A stretch of DNA of 64,000 bases from Bergeyella porcorum (GTDB lineage Bacteria > Bacteroidota > Bacteroidia > Flavobacteriales > Weeksellaceae), in assembly GCF_042427575.1 (NCBI RefSeq), contig NZ_JBHMFD010000013.1, forward strand, positions 248,001 through 312,000, in the 5' to 3' direction. This document shows, piece by piece, positions 1 to 7,866 of the stretch. The position numbers and the translations under genes were made by a program. The notes under the pieces were generated by a model. It did no database searches. It saw only the letters and a list, made by a program, of their open reading frames with translations, and had not been told where the DNA came from. Positions within the stretch are counted from its first letter, which is position 1; each line of letters opens with the position of its first letter.

Positions 1-1
1 T

Positions 2-2053
2 GCTAGGGATAAAGAGAAATTTATCCAATTCTGCGAAGCTGAAAATATCCGTGCTGTGGAGGTGGCGAAAGTAACCGATAGTGGAAGAATGCAGATGTTC
101 TGGAAAGGTAACAAAATTGTAGATTTAAGCCGAGCATTTTTGGATACGAATGGCTGTTCTAAATCTCAAAATGCAAAAGTATCACACTTACAAGAGGTAA
201 AAGATGAAACTATCGCCTTTAATGAAGAGAATTTCCTTAAAATATTAAGTGATAAAAATGTAGCTTCACAAAAAGGATTATTAGAAATGTTTGATTCCAC
301 GGTGGGAGCCACTACGGTAGCGTTGCCATTGGGAGGAAAACATCAGTTGACACCAATGGAAGGCAGTGTGCAGACTTTGCCTATTTTGGGGGCTAAAGAT
401 ATAGAAACGGTATCTCTGGCAAGTTGGGGCTTTGATGCGGAATTATCCAAGCAAAATTCAATGCTAGGTGCAGCCAATGCGGTGGTAGAAAGCGTTGCGA
501 AAATTGTGGCAATGGGTGGCGATTATCAAAAAATCCGTTTGAGTTTCCAAGAATATTTTGAGAAATTAGGACAAAATCCAGAGAAATGGGGCAAGCCTTT
601 GGCTTCATTGTTAGGTGCTTATGATGCTCAGATGAATTTCGGACTGGCAGCCATTGGCGGTAAAGACTCTATGAGTGGAACTTACCAAGACATCAATGTA
701 CCACCTACTTTGATATCCTTTGCGTGTGCTAATGGCGAGAAGAAAAATATCATTTCGCCAGAGTTTAAAAAGGCTGGGCATCAGTTGTATTTCTTCAATC
801 ATCAACCGCAAGAAAATGGACTACCCAACTACGAGAATTTAAAAAAGGTTTTTGACTTCATTTACGAGAATATCAAAGCGAAGAAAATTGTTTCCGTGAA
901 AACCATCAAAGAAGGTGGTGTAGCTGTGGCATTGGCGAAGATGGCGTTTGGAAACGCTCTTGGAGCAGAGGTTTCAGTAGCGGAAGAATTATTATTGAGT
1001 AAAAATATTGGTTCTCTCATTATTGAAGCAAAAGAAGAATTGTCTCACGAGTTGCTCACGAACATCGGAGTTGTAAAGCAAGAAAGTGATTTAGTTATCA
1101 ATGGAAAGCGTATAGCACACAGCCTACTGCTTAAAGCTTACACAGAGCCTTTTGATAAATTGTTCCCAACGGTAGAGAAGGAAAAAATTGAGGTGAATAT
1201 CGATGAGAGTTTAAACTCTATCCAACCGAGAAATATCATCATCAAAAAACATCATATCGCTAAACCGAAAGTATTCACGCCTGTATTCCCAGGGACTAAC
1301 TGCGAGTACGAAACCCTAAACGCCTTCCGAAAAGAAGAGGCAGAGGTGGCGATGCGTCCGCTCATTAATCTAAGTAATGATGCCTTGCAACAAAGCATTG
1401 AAGCGTGGGCAAAGGAAATAGACCAAGCTCAGATTTTAGTATTTTCAGGAGGATTTTCAGCGGGAGATGAGCCAGATGGTTCCGCAAAATTCATCGTAAA
1501 TGTTCTGAAAAATGAAACAATGAGAAACGCTGTGCATAGACTTTTGGAACGCGATGGCCTGATTATCGGGATTTGTAATGGCTTCCAAGCTTTGGTAAAA
1601 TCGGGCTTGTTGCCTTATGGACAGATTAGAGATTTAGATGCTAATTCGCCTACTTTGGCTCACAATGCTATCGGAAGACATATTTCTCAGATGGTGAATG
1701 TGAAAGTTATCAACGATGAAAGCCCGTGGCTGAAAGGGATGAAAGATGAAATCTATACCATTCCAATTTCGCACGGCGAAGGGCGTTTTATGGCATCGGA
1801 GGAGGTGATTGCCGAGTTGTATAAAAACGGACAAATCGCAACGCAATATGTAGATTTGGAAGGGAATATTGCTCACGGAATGCCTTATAATCCTAATAAT
1901 TCCCTCTTCGGAATAGAAGGTATTACTAGCCCTTGCGGTAAGATTTTCGGAAGAATGGGACATCCAGAACGCTTTGCTGAGGGCTTGATGAAAAATATCC
2001 CATCTGCCAACTACCACAATGTATTTAAAAACGGCGTGGAGTATTTCTTGTAA
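2..2053 (+). CDS. purL: Phosphoribosylformylglycinamidine synthase, 3' part
   Basis: C-terminal 683 residues of the large FGAM synthase of purine biosynthesis, which makes FGAM from FGAR, glutamine and ATP in the cytoplasm. The frame is open to the left edge, so the start lies outside the window; the full protein is usually about 1,230 residues. The first part holds the second AIR-synthase-like half (GGKDSMSGTY near residue 220). The last 260 residues are the class I glutamine amidotransferase domain, with PGTNCE, the nucleophile Cys in GICNGFQ (about residue 525 of the fragment), ISHGEGRF and the terminal GHPER. The domain looks intact. A hairpin terminator follows, so it probably ends its own transcript. 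Identity is secure. Confidence 0.96.
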   Translation, partial: ARDKEKFIQFCEAENIRAVEVAKVTDSGRMQMFWKGNKIVDLSRAFLDTNGCSKSQNAKVSHLQEVKDETIAFNEENFLKILSDKNVASQKGLLEMFDSTVGATTVALPLGGKHQLTPMEGSVQTLPILGAKDIETVSLASWGFDAELSKQNSMLGAANAVVESVAKIVAMGGDYQKIRLSFQEYFEKLGQNPEKWGKPLASLLGAYDAQMNFGLAAIGGKDSMSGTYQDINVPPTLISFACANGEKKNIISPEFKKAGHQLYFFNHQPQENGLPNYENLKKVFDFIYENIKAKKIVSVKTIKEGGVAVALAKMAFGNALGAEVSVAEELLLSKNIGSLIIEAKEELSHELLTNIGVVKQESDLVINGKRIAHSLLLKAYTEPFDKLFPTVEKEKIEVNIDESLNSIQPRNIIIKKHHIAKPKVFTPVFPGTNCEYETLNAFRKEEAEVAMRPLINLSNDALQQSIEAWAKEIDQAQILVFSGGFSAGDEPDGSAKFIVNVLKNETMRNAVHRLLERDGLIIGICNGFQALVKSGLLPYGQIRDLDANSPTLAHNAIGRHISQMVNVKVINDESPWLKGMKDEIYTIPISHGEGRFMASEEVIAELYKNGQIATQYVDLEGNIAHGMPYNPNNSLFGIEGITSPCGKIFGRMGHPERFAEGLMKNIPSANYHNVFKNGVEYFL

Positions 2054-2091
2054 CGGATAATAAAAATAAGGAAAGTATTCCTAAACTAAAC

Positions 2092-2121
2092 CAGCGGTCG
2101 GTATATATCGGTCGCTGTTTT
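2092..2121 (+). terminator. Rho-independent terminator after purL
   Basis: CAGCG and CGCTG arms enclose a partly paired 16-nt interior and run into TTTT, about 40 bp after the purL stop codon. Confidence 0.6.
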
Positions 2122-2182
2122 GGTATAAAATGAAAATCTATCGCTAAAAATGCTTACCTTTACATCACCAAAAAAATTAGCA

Positions 2183-3511
2183 ATGAAGCATCAACCCGTA
2201 GAAGGATTTTCCAAGCTTACCAAGCAAGGAAAAATAGATTGGATTATCAATGAATATCTTGATGGTGACCAAACCTATGAAACCGTTTTGAAACAATATT
2301 GGAATGATAATGCAGAGCTCCAAAAACTACACGAAGAGTTTTCTGAAAATACCATCTCCAATTTTTATATGCCGTATGGAATTGCTCCTAATTTTTTAAT
2401 TGATGGAAAGCTCCTCGCCCTGCCTATGGCGGTAGAAGAGAGTTCTGTAGTAGCAGCAGCATCTAAGGCGGCTAAATTTTGGCTCGACAAAGGGGGCTTT
2501 AAAACCACCATCATCAATACCGAAAAACTCGGGCACACGCATCTTATTTTCAAGGCTGAAAGTCATAAAATATTGCATTTCTTCAATTTTAGTTTGAAGA
2601 AAAAACTCTTTGAAGCTACCGAAGAGATTACCACCAATATGAGAAAAAGAGGTGGTGGTATCCTCAATATCGAATTGATAGATAAAACGGCGGAGCTACC
2701 TCACTACTATCAGCTAAAAGCCAGCTTTGACACCAAAGATTCTATGGGTGCCAACTTTATCAACTCCTGTTTGGAGCAGTTTGGCAAGACTTTGAAAGAG
2801 GAAGTACAGAAAGAAGAAAGTTTCACGCAAGAGGAGAAAGATTCTTTGCAAGTGGTGATGAATATCCTTTCCAATTTCACTCCAGATTGTATCGTAAGGG
2901 CGGAGGTTTCTTGCAAAATAGATGATTTGAATGATGATAGTGGCATTTCAAATGAGGAGTTTGCTTGGAAGTTTAAACAAGCCGTTACCATTGCGGAGAT
3001 AGAGCCTTACCGTGCTACTACCCACAACAAGGGCATAATGAACGGCGTAGATGCCGTGGTGATTGCTACGGGGAATGATTTCCGTGCCACAGAGGCTTGT
3101 GCTCACGCTTATGCAGCAAAGGATGGTAGATATAAAAGCTTAACCCATTGTACCATAGAAAATGGAATCTTCCGTTTTTGGATAGACTTGCCTATTTCTG
3201 TAGGAGTAGTAGGTGGGCTTACCAATCTTCATCCTCTGGTGAAGTTTTCGTTGGCTCTTTTAGGGAAACCTTCTGCACAAGAACTGATGAGCATTTTGGC
3301 GGTTTCTGGCTTAGCTCAAAACTTTGCAGCACTAAGGTCTTTGGTTACTACAGGCATCCAAAAAGGGCATATGAAAATGCATCTGTTCAATATCCTTAAT
3401 CAGATGAAGGCAACGGAAGACGAGAAGCAATACTTTGTGAATTATTTCAAAGATAAGACCGTAAGTCACCACGAAGTGATGAGCGAATTGGAAAGACTGA
3501 GAAAATCCTAA
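2183..3511 (+). CDS. Hydroxymethylglutaryl-CoA reductase, class II type
   Basis: Reduces HMG-CoA to mevalonate (or runs in reverse) in the mevalonate route to isoprenoids. The class II signature residues are visible: ENTISNFYMPYGIAPNF, the catalytic Glu in PMAVEESSVVAAAS, the nucleotide-binding stretch NKGIMNGVDAVVIATGNDFR, and a C-terminal VSHHE with the catalytic His. An in-frame ATG exists at 2150, but TACCTTTA, resembling the -7 box, lies just after it. The ATG at 2183 also gives the N-terminus expected from Pseudomonas mevalonii HMGR (a GFSKLTKQGKIDWI-type start), so 2183 is preferred, giving 442 residues. The small membrane-protein gene follows after 4 bp and may be co-transcribed. Confidence 0.93.
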   Translation: MKHQPVEGFSKLTKQGKIDWIINEYLDGDQTYETVLKQYWNDNAELQKLHEEFSENTISNFYMPYGIAPNFLIDGKLLALPMAVEESSVVAAASKAAKFWLDKGGFKTTIINTEKLGHTHLIFKAESHKILHFFNFSLKKKLFEATEEITTNMRKRGGGILNIELIDKTAELPHYYQLKASFDTKDSMGANFINSCLEQFGKTLKEEVQKEESFTQEEKDSLQVVMNILSNFTPDCIVRAEVSCKIDDLNDDSGISNEEFAWKFKQAVTIAEIEPYRATTHNKGIMNGVDAVVIATGNDFRATEACAHAYAAKDGRYKSLTHCTIENGIFRFWIDLPISVGVVGGLTNLHPLVKFSLALLGKPSAQELMSILAVSGLAQNFAALRSLVTTGIQKGHMKMHLFNILNQMKATEDEKQYFVNYFKDKTVSHHEVMSELERLRKS

Positions 3512-3515
3512 GTTT

Positions 3516-3692
3516 ATGATTTTTCAGCTGATACAATACGCCTTACCATTGGTGTTTATTTACCTTGGTATTGTTATTAAAAGAAGTAGTGACCCAAGAT
3601 TTCAGTCGGCTAAGAAAGTCGCAGATGTTTTAATTTTGGTGGGCGTTCTTACATTAATTGGTAGAATTATTTTAGATTATTTTATAAAATGA
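3516..3692 (+). CDS. Small two-helix membrane protein
   Basis: A 58-residue protein starting MIFQLIQYALPLVFIYLGIV, with two hydrophobic segments (about residues 4-21 and 36-54) separated by a short basic loop RSSDPRFQSAKK. Its ATG lies 4 bp after the HMG-CoA reductase stop codon. Its TGA overlaps the ATG of the downstream DUF423 gene in an ATGA arrangement, which is typical of translational coupling and the best evidence that it is a real gene. The family is not recognised and no function is claimed; the likely location is the inner membrane. Confidence 0.7.
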   Translation: MIFQLIQYALPLVFIYLGIVIKRSSDPRFQSAKKVADVLILVGVLTLIGRIILDYFIK

Positions 3693-4075
3693 AAAATTTA
3701 GTATTAGTGATTGGAGCGTTGTACGGATTTGCTTCTGTGGTACTAGGGGCATTCGGGGCTCACGCTTTTAAGAAAATTCTTTCTGTGGAACGCTTAGAAA
3801 GTTTTGAAGTAGGCGTGCGTTATCAGATGTATTCTGCGTTATTTCTCCTAGTTGTAGGTTGGATTTTCAAGTTTGAAACAGGAACTGAAAAATGGATTTC
3901 GTGGTTGATGATTTTGGGAACATTGCTATTTTCTGCAAGTATATACTTTTTATCTTTCCAAGACCACTGGGGCGTTAGTCTAAAGTTTTTAGGCCCTATT
4001 ACGCCTATTGGGGGAATGCTGATGCTTGTTTCTTGGGGGATGCTTATTGTCTATTTTGCAAAGCAGAAGTTTTAA
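3689..4075 (+). CDS. DUF423 family inner-membrane protein
   Basis: 128 residues with four predicted membrane helices and the family motif LGAFGAHAFKK near residue 20, followed by FEVGVRYQMYSALFLLVVG. This matches the DUF423/YgdD family, whose biochemical function is unknown. Start by ATGA overlap with the preceding small membrane protein, so the two are probably translated together; the pairing suggests a joint role in the inner membrane, but this is inference. Confidence 0.88.
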   Translation: MKNLVLVIGALYGFASVVLGAFGAHAFKKILSVERLESFEVGVRYQMYSALFLLVVGWIFKFETGTEKWISWLMILGTLLFSASIYFLSFQDHWGVSLKFLGPITPIGGMLMLVSWGMLIVYFAKQKF

Positions 4076-4179
4076 ATTATCCCTAAAATCATTGCCCACA
4101 AAAAAAGGAATGGCATAATGGCAAACCAAGGAAATTAGACCATATTTTATTTTTTCAGAAAAAAAACTCGGATAATCAC

Positions 4180-4208
4180 TTTGGTTTTCTATCTTTTTCT
4201 TAAATTTG
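4180..4208 (+). promoter_or_regulatory. Bacteroidetes-type promoter of sucC
   Basis: TTTG at 4180-4183, a 17-nt spacer, then TAAATTTG at 4201-4208, matching the -33/-7 consensus of Bacteroidetes housekeeping sigma. The ATG of sucC follows 37 bp downstream. Confidence 0.6.
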
Positions 4209-4245
4209 TGGAACTTTAAAATTAATTAAAAACAATTAAAATATT

Positions 4246-5436
4246 ATGAATCTTCACGAGTATCAATCTAAAGAGATTTTAGCGAAGTATGGAGTTGCTA
4301 TTCAGCGTGGTTTCGTTGCCAACAATGTGGACGAAGCTGTAGAGGCTGCTGGAAAACTGAAAGAAATGACAGGAGCCGAAGGCTGGGTGGTAAAAGCTCA
4401 GGTACACGCTGGTGGGCGTGGTAAAGGAGGAGGTGTTAAGTTTTCTCCAAACTTAGACAAACTGAAAGAAAACGCACAGAATATCATTGGAATGCGTTTG
4501 GTAACGCCACAGACTTCTGCAGAAGGTAAATTGGTAAATTCTGTTTTGATAGCGGAAGATGTTTACTACCCAGGTGAGAGCGAAACTAAAGAGTTTTATG
4601 TTTCTATTCTTTTGGATAGAGCACAAGGTAAAAACACTGTGGTTTACTCTACCGAGGGAGGTATGGATATAGAGCAAGTGGCGGAAGAAACACCACACCT
4701 CATCCATAAAGAAACCATAGACCCAGCTTTGGGATTGCAAGGTTTCCAAGCTAGAAAAATTGCTTTCAACCTTGGTTTATCTGGTAATGCTTTCAAAGAG
4801 TTTACTAAATTCATTACTAATCTTTACAATGCTTATGTAGGAATTGATGCTTCTCTTTTTGAAATCAACCCTGTATTGAAAACCTCTGATGATAAAATCA
4901 TCGCTGTAGATGCTAAGGTAACTTTGGATGATAACTCTCTTTTCCGTCACAAAGACCTTGCTGAACTAAGAGATAAAAGAGAAGAAGACCCAATGGATGT
5001 GGAAGCTGGTGAAGCGGGGCTTAACTTCGTAAAACTAGATGGTGATGTAGCGTGTATGGTGAATGGTGCTGGTCTTGCAATGGCTACAATGGACATCATT
5101 AAGCTTTCTGGTGGTAACCCTGCTAACTTCCTAGATGTGGGTGGTACTGCAGATGCGGCAAGAGTAAAAACAGCGTTTGATATTATCTTGAAAGATGCTA
5201 ATGTAAGAGCTATCCTCATCAATATCTTTGGAGGTATTGTAAGATGTGATAGAGTAGCACAAGGGGTAGTAGATGCTTACAAAGCTGTAGGGGAATTCCC
5301 AGTACCGCTTATCGTAAGATTGCAAGGAACTAATGCTGAAGAAGCTAAAAAGTTAATTGATGAGGCTGGACTTCCTATCCACTCTGCAATTACTTTGGAA
5401 GAAGCTGCTAATAAAGTGAAAGAAGTATTGGCATAA
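4246..5436 (+). CDS. sucC: Succinyl-CoA ligase (ADP-forming) beta subunit
   Basis: Beta subunit of the citric-acid-cycle enzyme that interconverts succinyl-CoA and succinate with ATP formation. 396 residues, normal length. N-terminal MNLHEYQSKEILAKYGV is the family start. The ATP-grasp part has VHAGGRGKGGGVK; the C-terminal CoA-ligase part has NGAGLAMATMD, GGNPANFLDVGG and NIFGGIVRCD. The partner sucD is not adjacent: a strong terminator follows and the next genes lie on the other strand. The codon choice is regular, as expected of a highly expressed gene, and a good consensus promoter precedes it. Confidence 0.97.
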   Translation: MNLHEYQSKEILAKYGVAIQRGFVANNVDEAVEAAGKLKEMTGAEGWVVKAQVHAGGRGKGGGVKFSPNLDKLKENAQNIIGMRLVTPQTSAEGKLVNSVLIAEDVYYPGESETKEFYVSILLDRAQGKNTVVYSTEGGMDIEQVAEETPHLIHKETIDPALGLQGFQARKIAFNLGLSGNAFKEFTKFITNLYNAYVGIDASLFEINPVLKTSDDKIIAVDAKVTLDDNSLFRHKDLAELRDKREEDPMDVEAGEAGLNFVKLDGDVACMVNGAGLAMATMDIIKLSGGNPANFLDVGGTADAARVKTAFDIILKDANVRAILINIFGGIVRCDRVAQGVVDAYKAVGEFPVPLIVRLQGTNAEEAKKLIDEAGLPIHSAITLEEAANKVKEVLA

Positions 5437-5460
5437 CGCCTTTTAACTCTAAATTTAAAA

Positions 5461-5492
5461 AGCTCAAAGTAAAAATTACTTTGGGCTTTTTT
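5461..5492 (+). terminator. Terminator after sucC
   Basis: Near-perfect 12-bp inverted repeat (AGCTCAAAGTAA and TTACTTTGGGCT, one mismatch) around a 3-nt loop, followed by six T residues. Confidence 0.85.
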
Positions 5493-5560
5493 GATAGAAA
5501 AAGGAAAGAAACACTAGATTTCTTTCCTTTGGAATGGTTGTTTAAGTGTATGCTAGTGGT

Positions 5561-6025
5561 TTACAATTTCTCCAATTGTCCCACTTTTTTCCAATTGTTA
5601 TCTACTTTCAGGGAAACGGCAATGTAAACTCCGTTATTATTTGTTTTGAAAGCAGTACCTTGTTCTAATTGTGCATTCAGCTCTTTAGGACTAAGCTGGT
5701 ACATTGCTCCCGTAATTGGGTCGATGATAAGCCCTACAATTCCTCCAAATACGAGATTCCCTAAATACCAAGCGTTAAACTTTTTGGTTAATTTCGTTTC
5801 ATAAGGCTGGTATCCGTCTAGTTTTATTGTAACTGCGTATTCTCTATTTCTGTTGAGTTTGGTTTCAAAAGGTGTTTTTCCAACTTCTACTTCGTCAATA
5901 AAAACGGTAGCTTCACTAGGAGTACTTGTAAAGCTTACTTTTTGTTTGCTTCCAGAAATGATAGTTGCACAACTAGTAGCCGTTAAAGTAGCGGCTAAAC
6001 CAATTAAAAAAGATAATTTTCGCAT
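5561..6025 (-). CDS. PEGA-domain lipoprotein
   Basis: 154 residues. The signal sequence ends in a lipobox (TATSC, Cys near residue 19), so it is probably a lipid-anchored envelope protein. Residues about 30-80 look like a PEGA domain: VSFTSTPSEATVFIDEVEVG, then KTPFETKLNRNREYAVTIK and DGYQPYE. A glycine-rich hydrophobic stretch (LGNLVFGGIVGLIIDPITGA) follows, as in other small surface lipoproteins of this type. It lies 9 bp downstream of another lipoprotein gene on the same strand, so the two probably form an operon. Exact role unknown. Confidence 0.75.
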   Translation of the reverse strand: MRKLSFLIGLAATLTATSCATIISGSKQKVSFTSTPSEATVFIDEVEVGKTPFETKLNRNREYAVTIKLDGYQPYETKLTKKFNAWYLGNLVFGGIVGLIIDPITGAMYQLSPKELNAQLEQGTAFKTNNNGVYIAVSLKVDNNWKKVGQLEKL

Positions 6026-6034
6026 AATTTTAAT

Positions 6035-6418
6035 TTATTTAATTTGTAATTGATATTGAGATAAAGACTTTACATCCCCATCATACTTATAGAAATCCAC
6101 TTTCATTCTATAGCATGAACTCCATAAGTCTGGGGTTTTATTTTCGGTCACTTTTACAATATTAGCTCCATTTTCTCTTGCTATTTGTCTTGCTTTGATG
6201 AGGTTAGAGTTAAAATCACAATCTGTAGAAAAACCAGAGTCTCCAAACTTTGCCTCACCAACTTTTCTAGCATCTTCTGGTACTTTATGATTAATGTCTA
6301 AAAAAGCAACTTTATCGTTAGAAGTCAAGGCTTCTTCTTTACTTGTAATAGATGTTTTTACCGTAGCTGCACAACTGAATAATAGCAAGGTGCTTAAGCT
6401 TAAAATAAAATGTTTCAT
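6035..6418 (-). CDS. Small lipoprotein of unknown function
   Basis: 127 residues with a short signal peptide and lipobox LLFSC (Cys near residue 16). The mature part contains a conserved-looking core (GDSGFSTDCDFNSNLIKARQ, GANIVKV, CYRMKVDFYKY) with two further cysteines. First gene of a probable two-gene operon with the PEGA lipoprotein. I do not recognise a named family; it is probably an outer-membrane-associated lipoprotein found in flavobacteria. Confidence 0.65.
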   Translation of the reverse strand: MKHFILSLSTLLLFSCAATVKTSITSKEEALTSNDKVAFLDINHKVPEDARKVGEAKFGDSGFSTDCDFNSNLIKARQIARENGANIVKVTENKTPDLWSSCYRMKVDFYKYDGDVKSLSQYQLQIK

Positions 6419-6600
6419 TGAGTATGATTATTTAATTAATGCTCAAATATAGGATTTTTATTTTTTGTATCCAAATTAAATTTTGTGTAAATTAGAGTGT
6501 GGTTATTGGTGGAATTTTAATGTTTAATTTAAACAAGTGTTTGATTTTATGAATATTTTGTAATTTGATTAGTCGGTTTTTCAATTGATTATCCGATAAT

Positions 6601-6635
6601 TAAAAAGAGACTGCTTTATAAAAAGACAGCCTCTT
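6601..6635 (-). terminator. Terminator after the beta-helix lipoprotein gene
   Basis: Read on the minus strand, AAGAGGCTG pairs with CAGTCTCTT (with one G-U) and is followed by TTTT. It lies 27 bp past the stop codon. The 180 bp between it and the lipoprotein start at 6418 are AT-rich; I see nothing else there. Confidence 0.6.
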
Positions 6636-6661
6636 CCGAAAAAAATGATGAGAAAGGGTTA

Positions 6662-7831
6662 CTATTTAAAATCTCTTGTCCAGCCTTGTGCCCAGTCTGG
6701 TACTCCAGAGCCGTTACCAGCTCCTGTAGCTGAGGTGTTTACAGTAAATGCACCCGTAACATCTACCACTGTGCCAGCCGAGTTGGTTCCTCTTGATTGC
6801 TGGGCTACATTTTCAAAGTTAACATTGGTAAGTTTTAAGTCTCCAGAAGTGATGTGTCCTAGAGTAACATCGTGCTGAATGTCGATACCTCTAGACCAGT
6901 TGGAAAGGAATACATTGTCTAGTTTTCCTTTAGTTCCTACTCTTAGTTTTAAAGCTTGAGATTCAGAACCGCTGGTATTTCCTACCAAAGTAATATTGGA
7001 TAGGGTAGGGTTAGAGAATGGGCTAGCACTGTTGTTATTACTATTGTTATCTGCCTCAATACCTCTGTTGCCTCTGTTATCAAATCTGTTGGAATACCAG
7101 TATTTACCATTTCCGTTCCAGCCTTCTGTCCAGTCAAAAGCATCATCATCAGCACCGTTTACGATGAGGTAGTTAGAATTTACCGTTCCACCAAACCACT
7201 CGATGCCGTCATCATTAGAAGCGTAAACTTGTACATATTCTACGGTAGTTCCTTTTCCAACTCCGAAAAGAGAAAGTCCATTAAACTCCTTTTCAGCATT
7301 GAAGATGGCTCCTGCGTATTCTATTCTTAGGTATCTGATGCTTCCAGAGTTGTCGTTTTCATCCGTACCACCATAAGGCGAAGCGCCTACTTCAGAAGAA
7401 GCTGTCGTAGCTCCGGTATTGATAGGTGCTTTTCCACAAATTACGATGCCTCCCCAGTCGCCTGGCGTTTGGCTTGGAGATGTGAATACCACAGGATTGG
7501 TTGCAGTACCATTGATATTGATTTTTCCTCCTTGGGCTACCAATACATAGCCGTTGGTTCCTGCTGTAGAGTTGATTTTGGTTCCTGCAGGGATGTTAAG
7601 TGTTCCTCCGTTTTCTACAATTACAGGTCCTGTAAGGTTGTAGGTTTTAGAGGCATCTAGCGTGAGTACTTCTCCACTTTTGATGGTAACTTTTAGGTTG
7701 TTAGCATCTACGCTAATGCCACCGTTATCAATGATGTACTCTTCGTTGTCTCTTCCACAAGATTGTAGCGTAATGCCTGTTGCGGTTAGAAATGTTGCTG
7801 CAATAGCAATGGTTCTGATTGTTCTTTTCAT
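6662..7831 (-). CDS. Beta-helix-like surface lipoprotein
   Basis: 389 residues. Signal peptide with lipobox LQSC (Cys near residue 25). The mature chain is rich in short repeating strands (VIVENGGTLNIPAGTKI, GYVLVAQGGKININGTATN, GGIVICGKAPINTG, VEYVQVYASNDDGIEWFGG, NGADDDAFDWTEG), the pattern of a right-handed parallel beta-helix, with many Asn, Gly and Asp residues. It lies 35 bp downstream of a TonB receptor gene on the same strand, so the two are probably one operon, with this protein as a surface partner or substrate binder. In databases such proteins are often only called hypothetical lipoprotein. Substrate unknown. Confidence 0.7.
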   Translation of the reverse strand: MKRTIRTIAIAATFLTATGITLQSCGRDNEEYIIDNGGISVDANNLKVTIKSGEVLTLDASKTYNLTGPVIVENGGTLNIPAGTKINSTAGTNGYVLVAQGGKININGTATNPVVFTSPSQTPGDWGGIVICGKAPINTGATTASSEVGASPYGGTDENDNSGSIRYLRIEYAGAIFNAEKEFNGLSLFGVGKGTTVEYVQVYASNDDGIEWFGGTVNSNYLIVNGADDDAFDWTEGWNGNGKYWYSNRFDNRGNRGIEADNNSNNNSASPFSNPTLSNITLVGNTSGSESQALKLRVGTKGKLDNVFLSNWSRGIDIQHDVTLGHITSGDLKLTNVNFENVAQQSRGTNSAGTVVDVTGAFTVNTSATGAGNGSGVPDWAQGWTRDFK

Positions 7832-7866
7832 TTTTTTTACTTTTTATATTAATACTTTTTATTTTT

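Noticed and set aside
6662..7831. Type IX secretion cargo call for the beta-helix lipoprotein
   Set aside because: It has a lipobox and no C-terminal targeting domain motif; the end GVPDWAQGWTRDFK does not resemble one.
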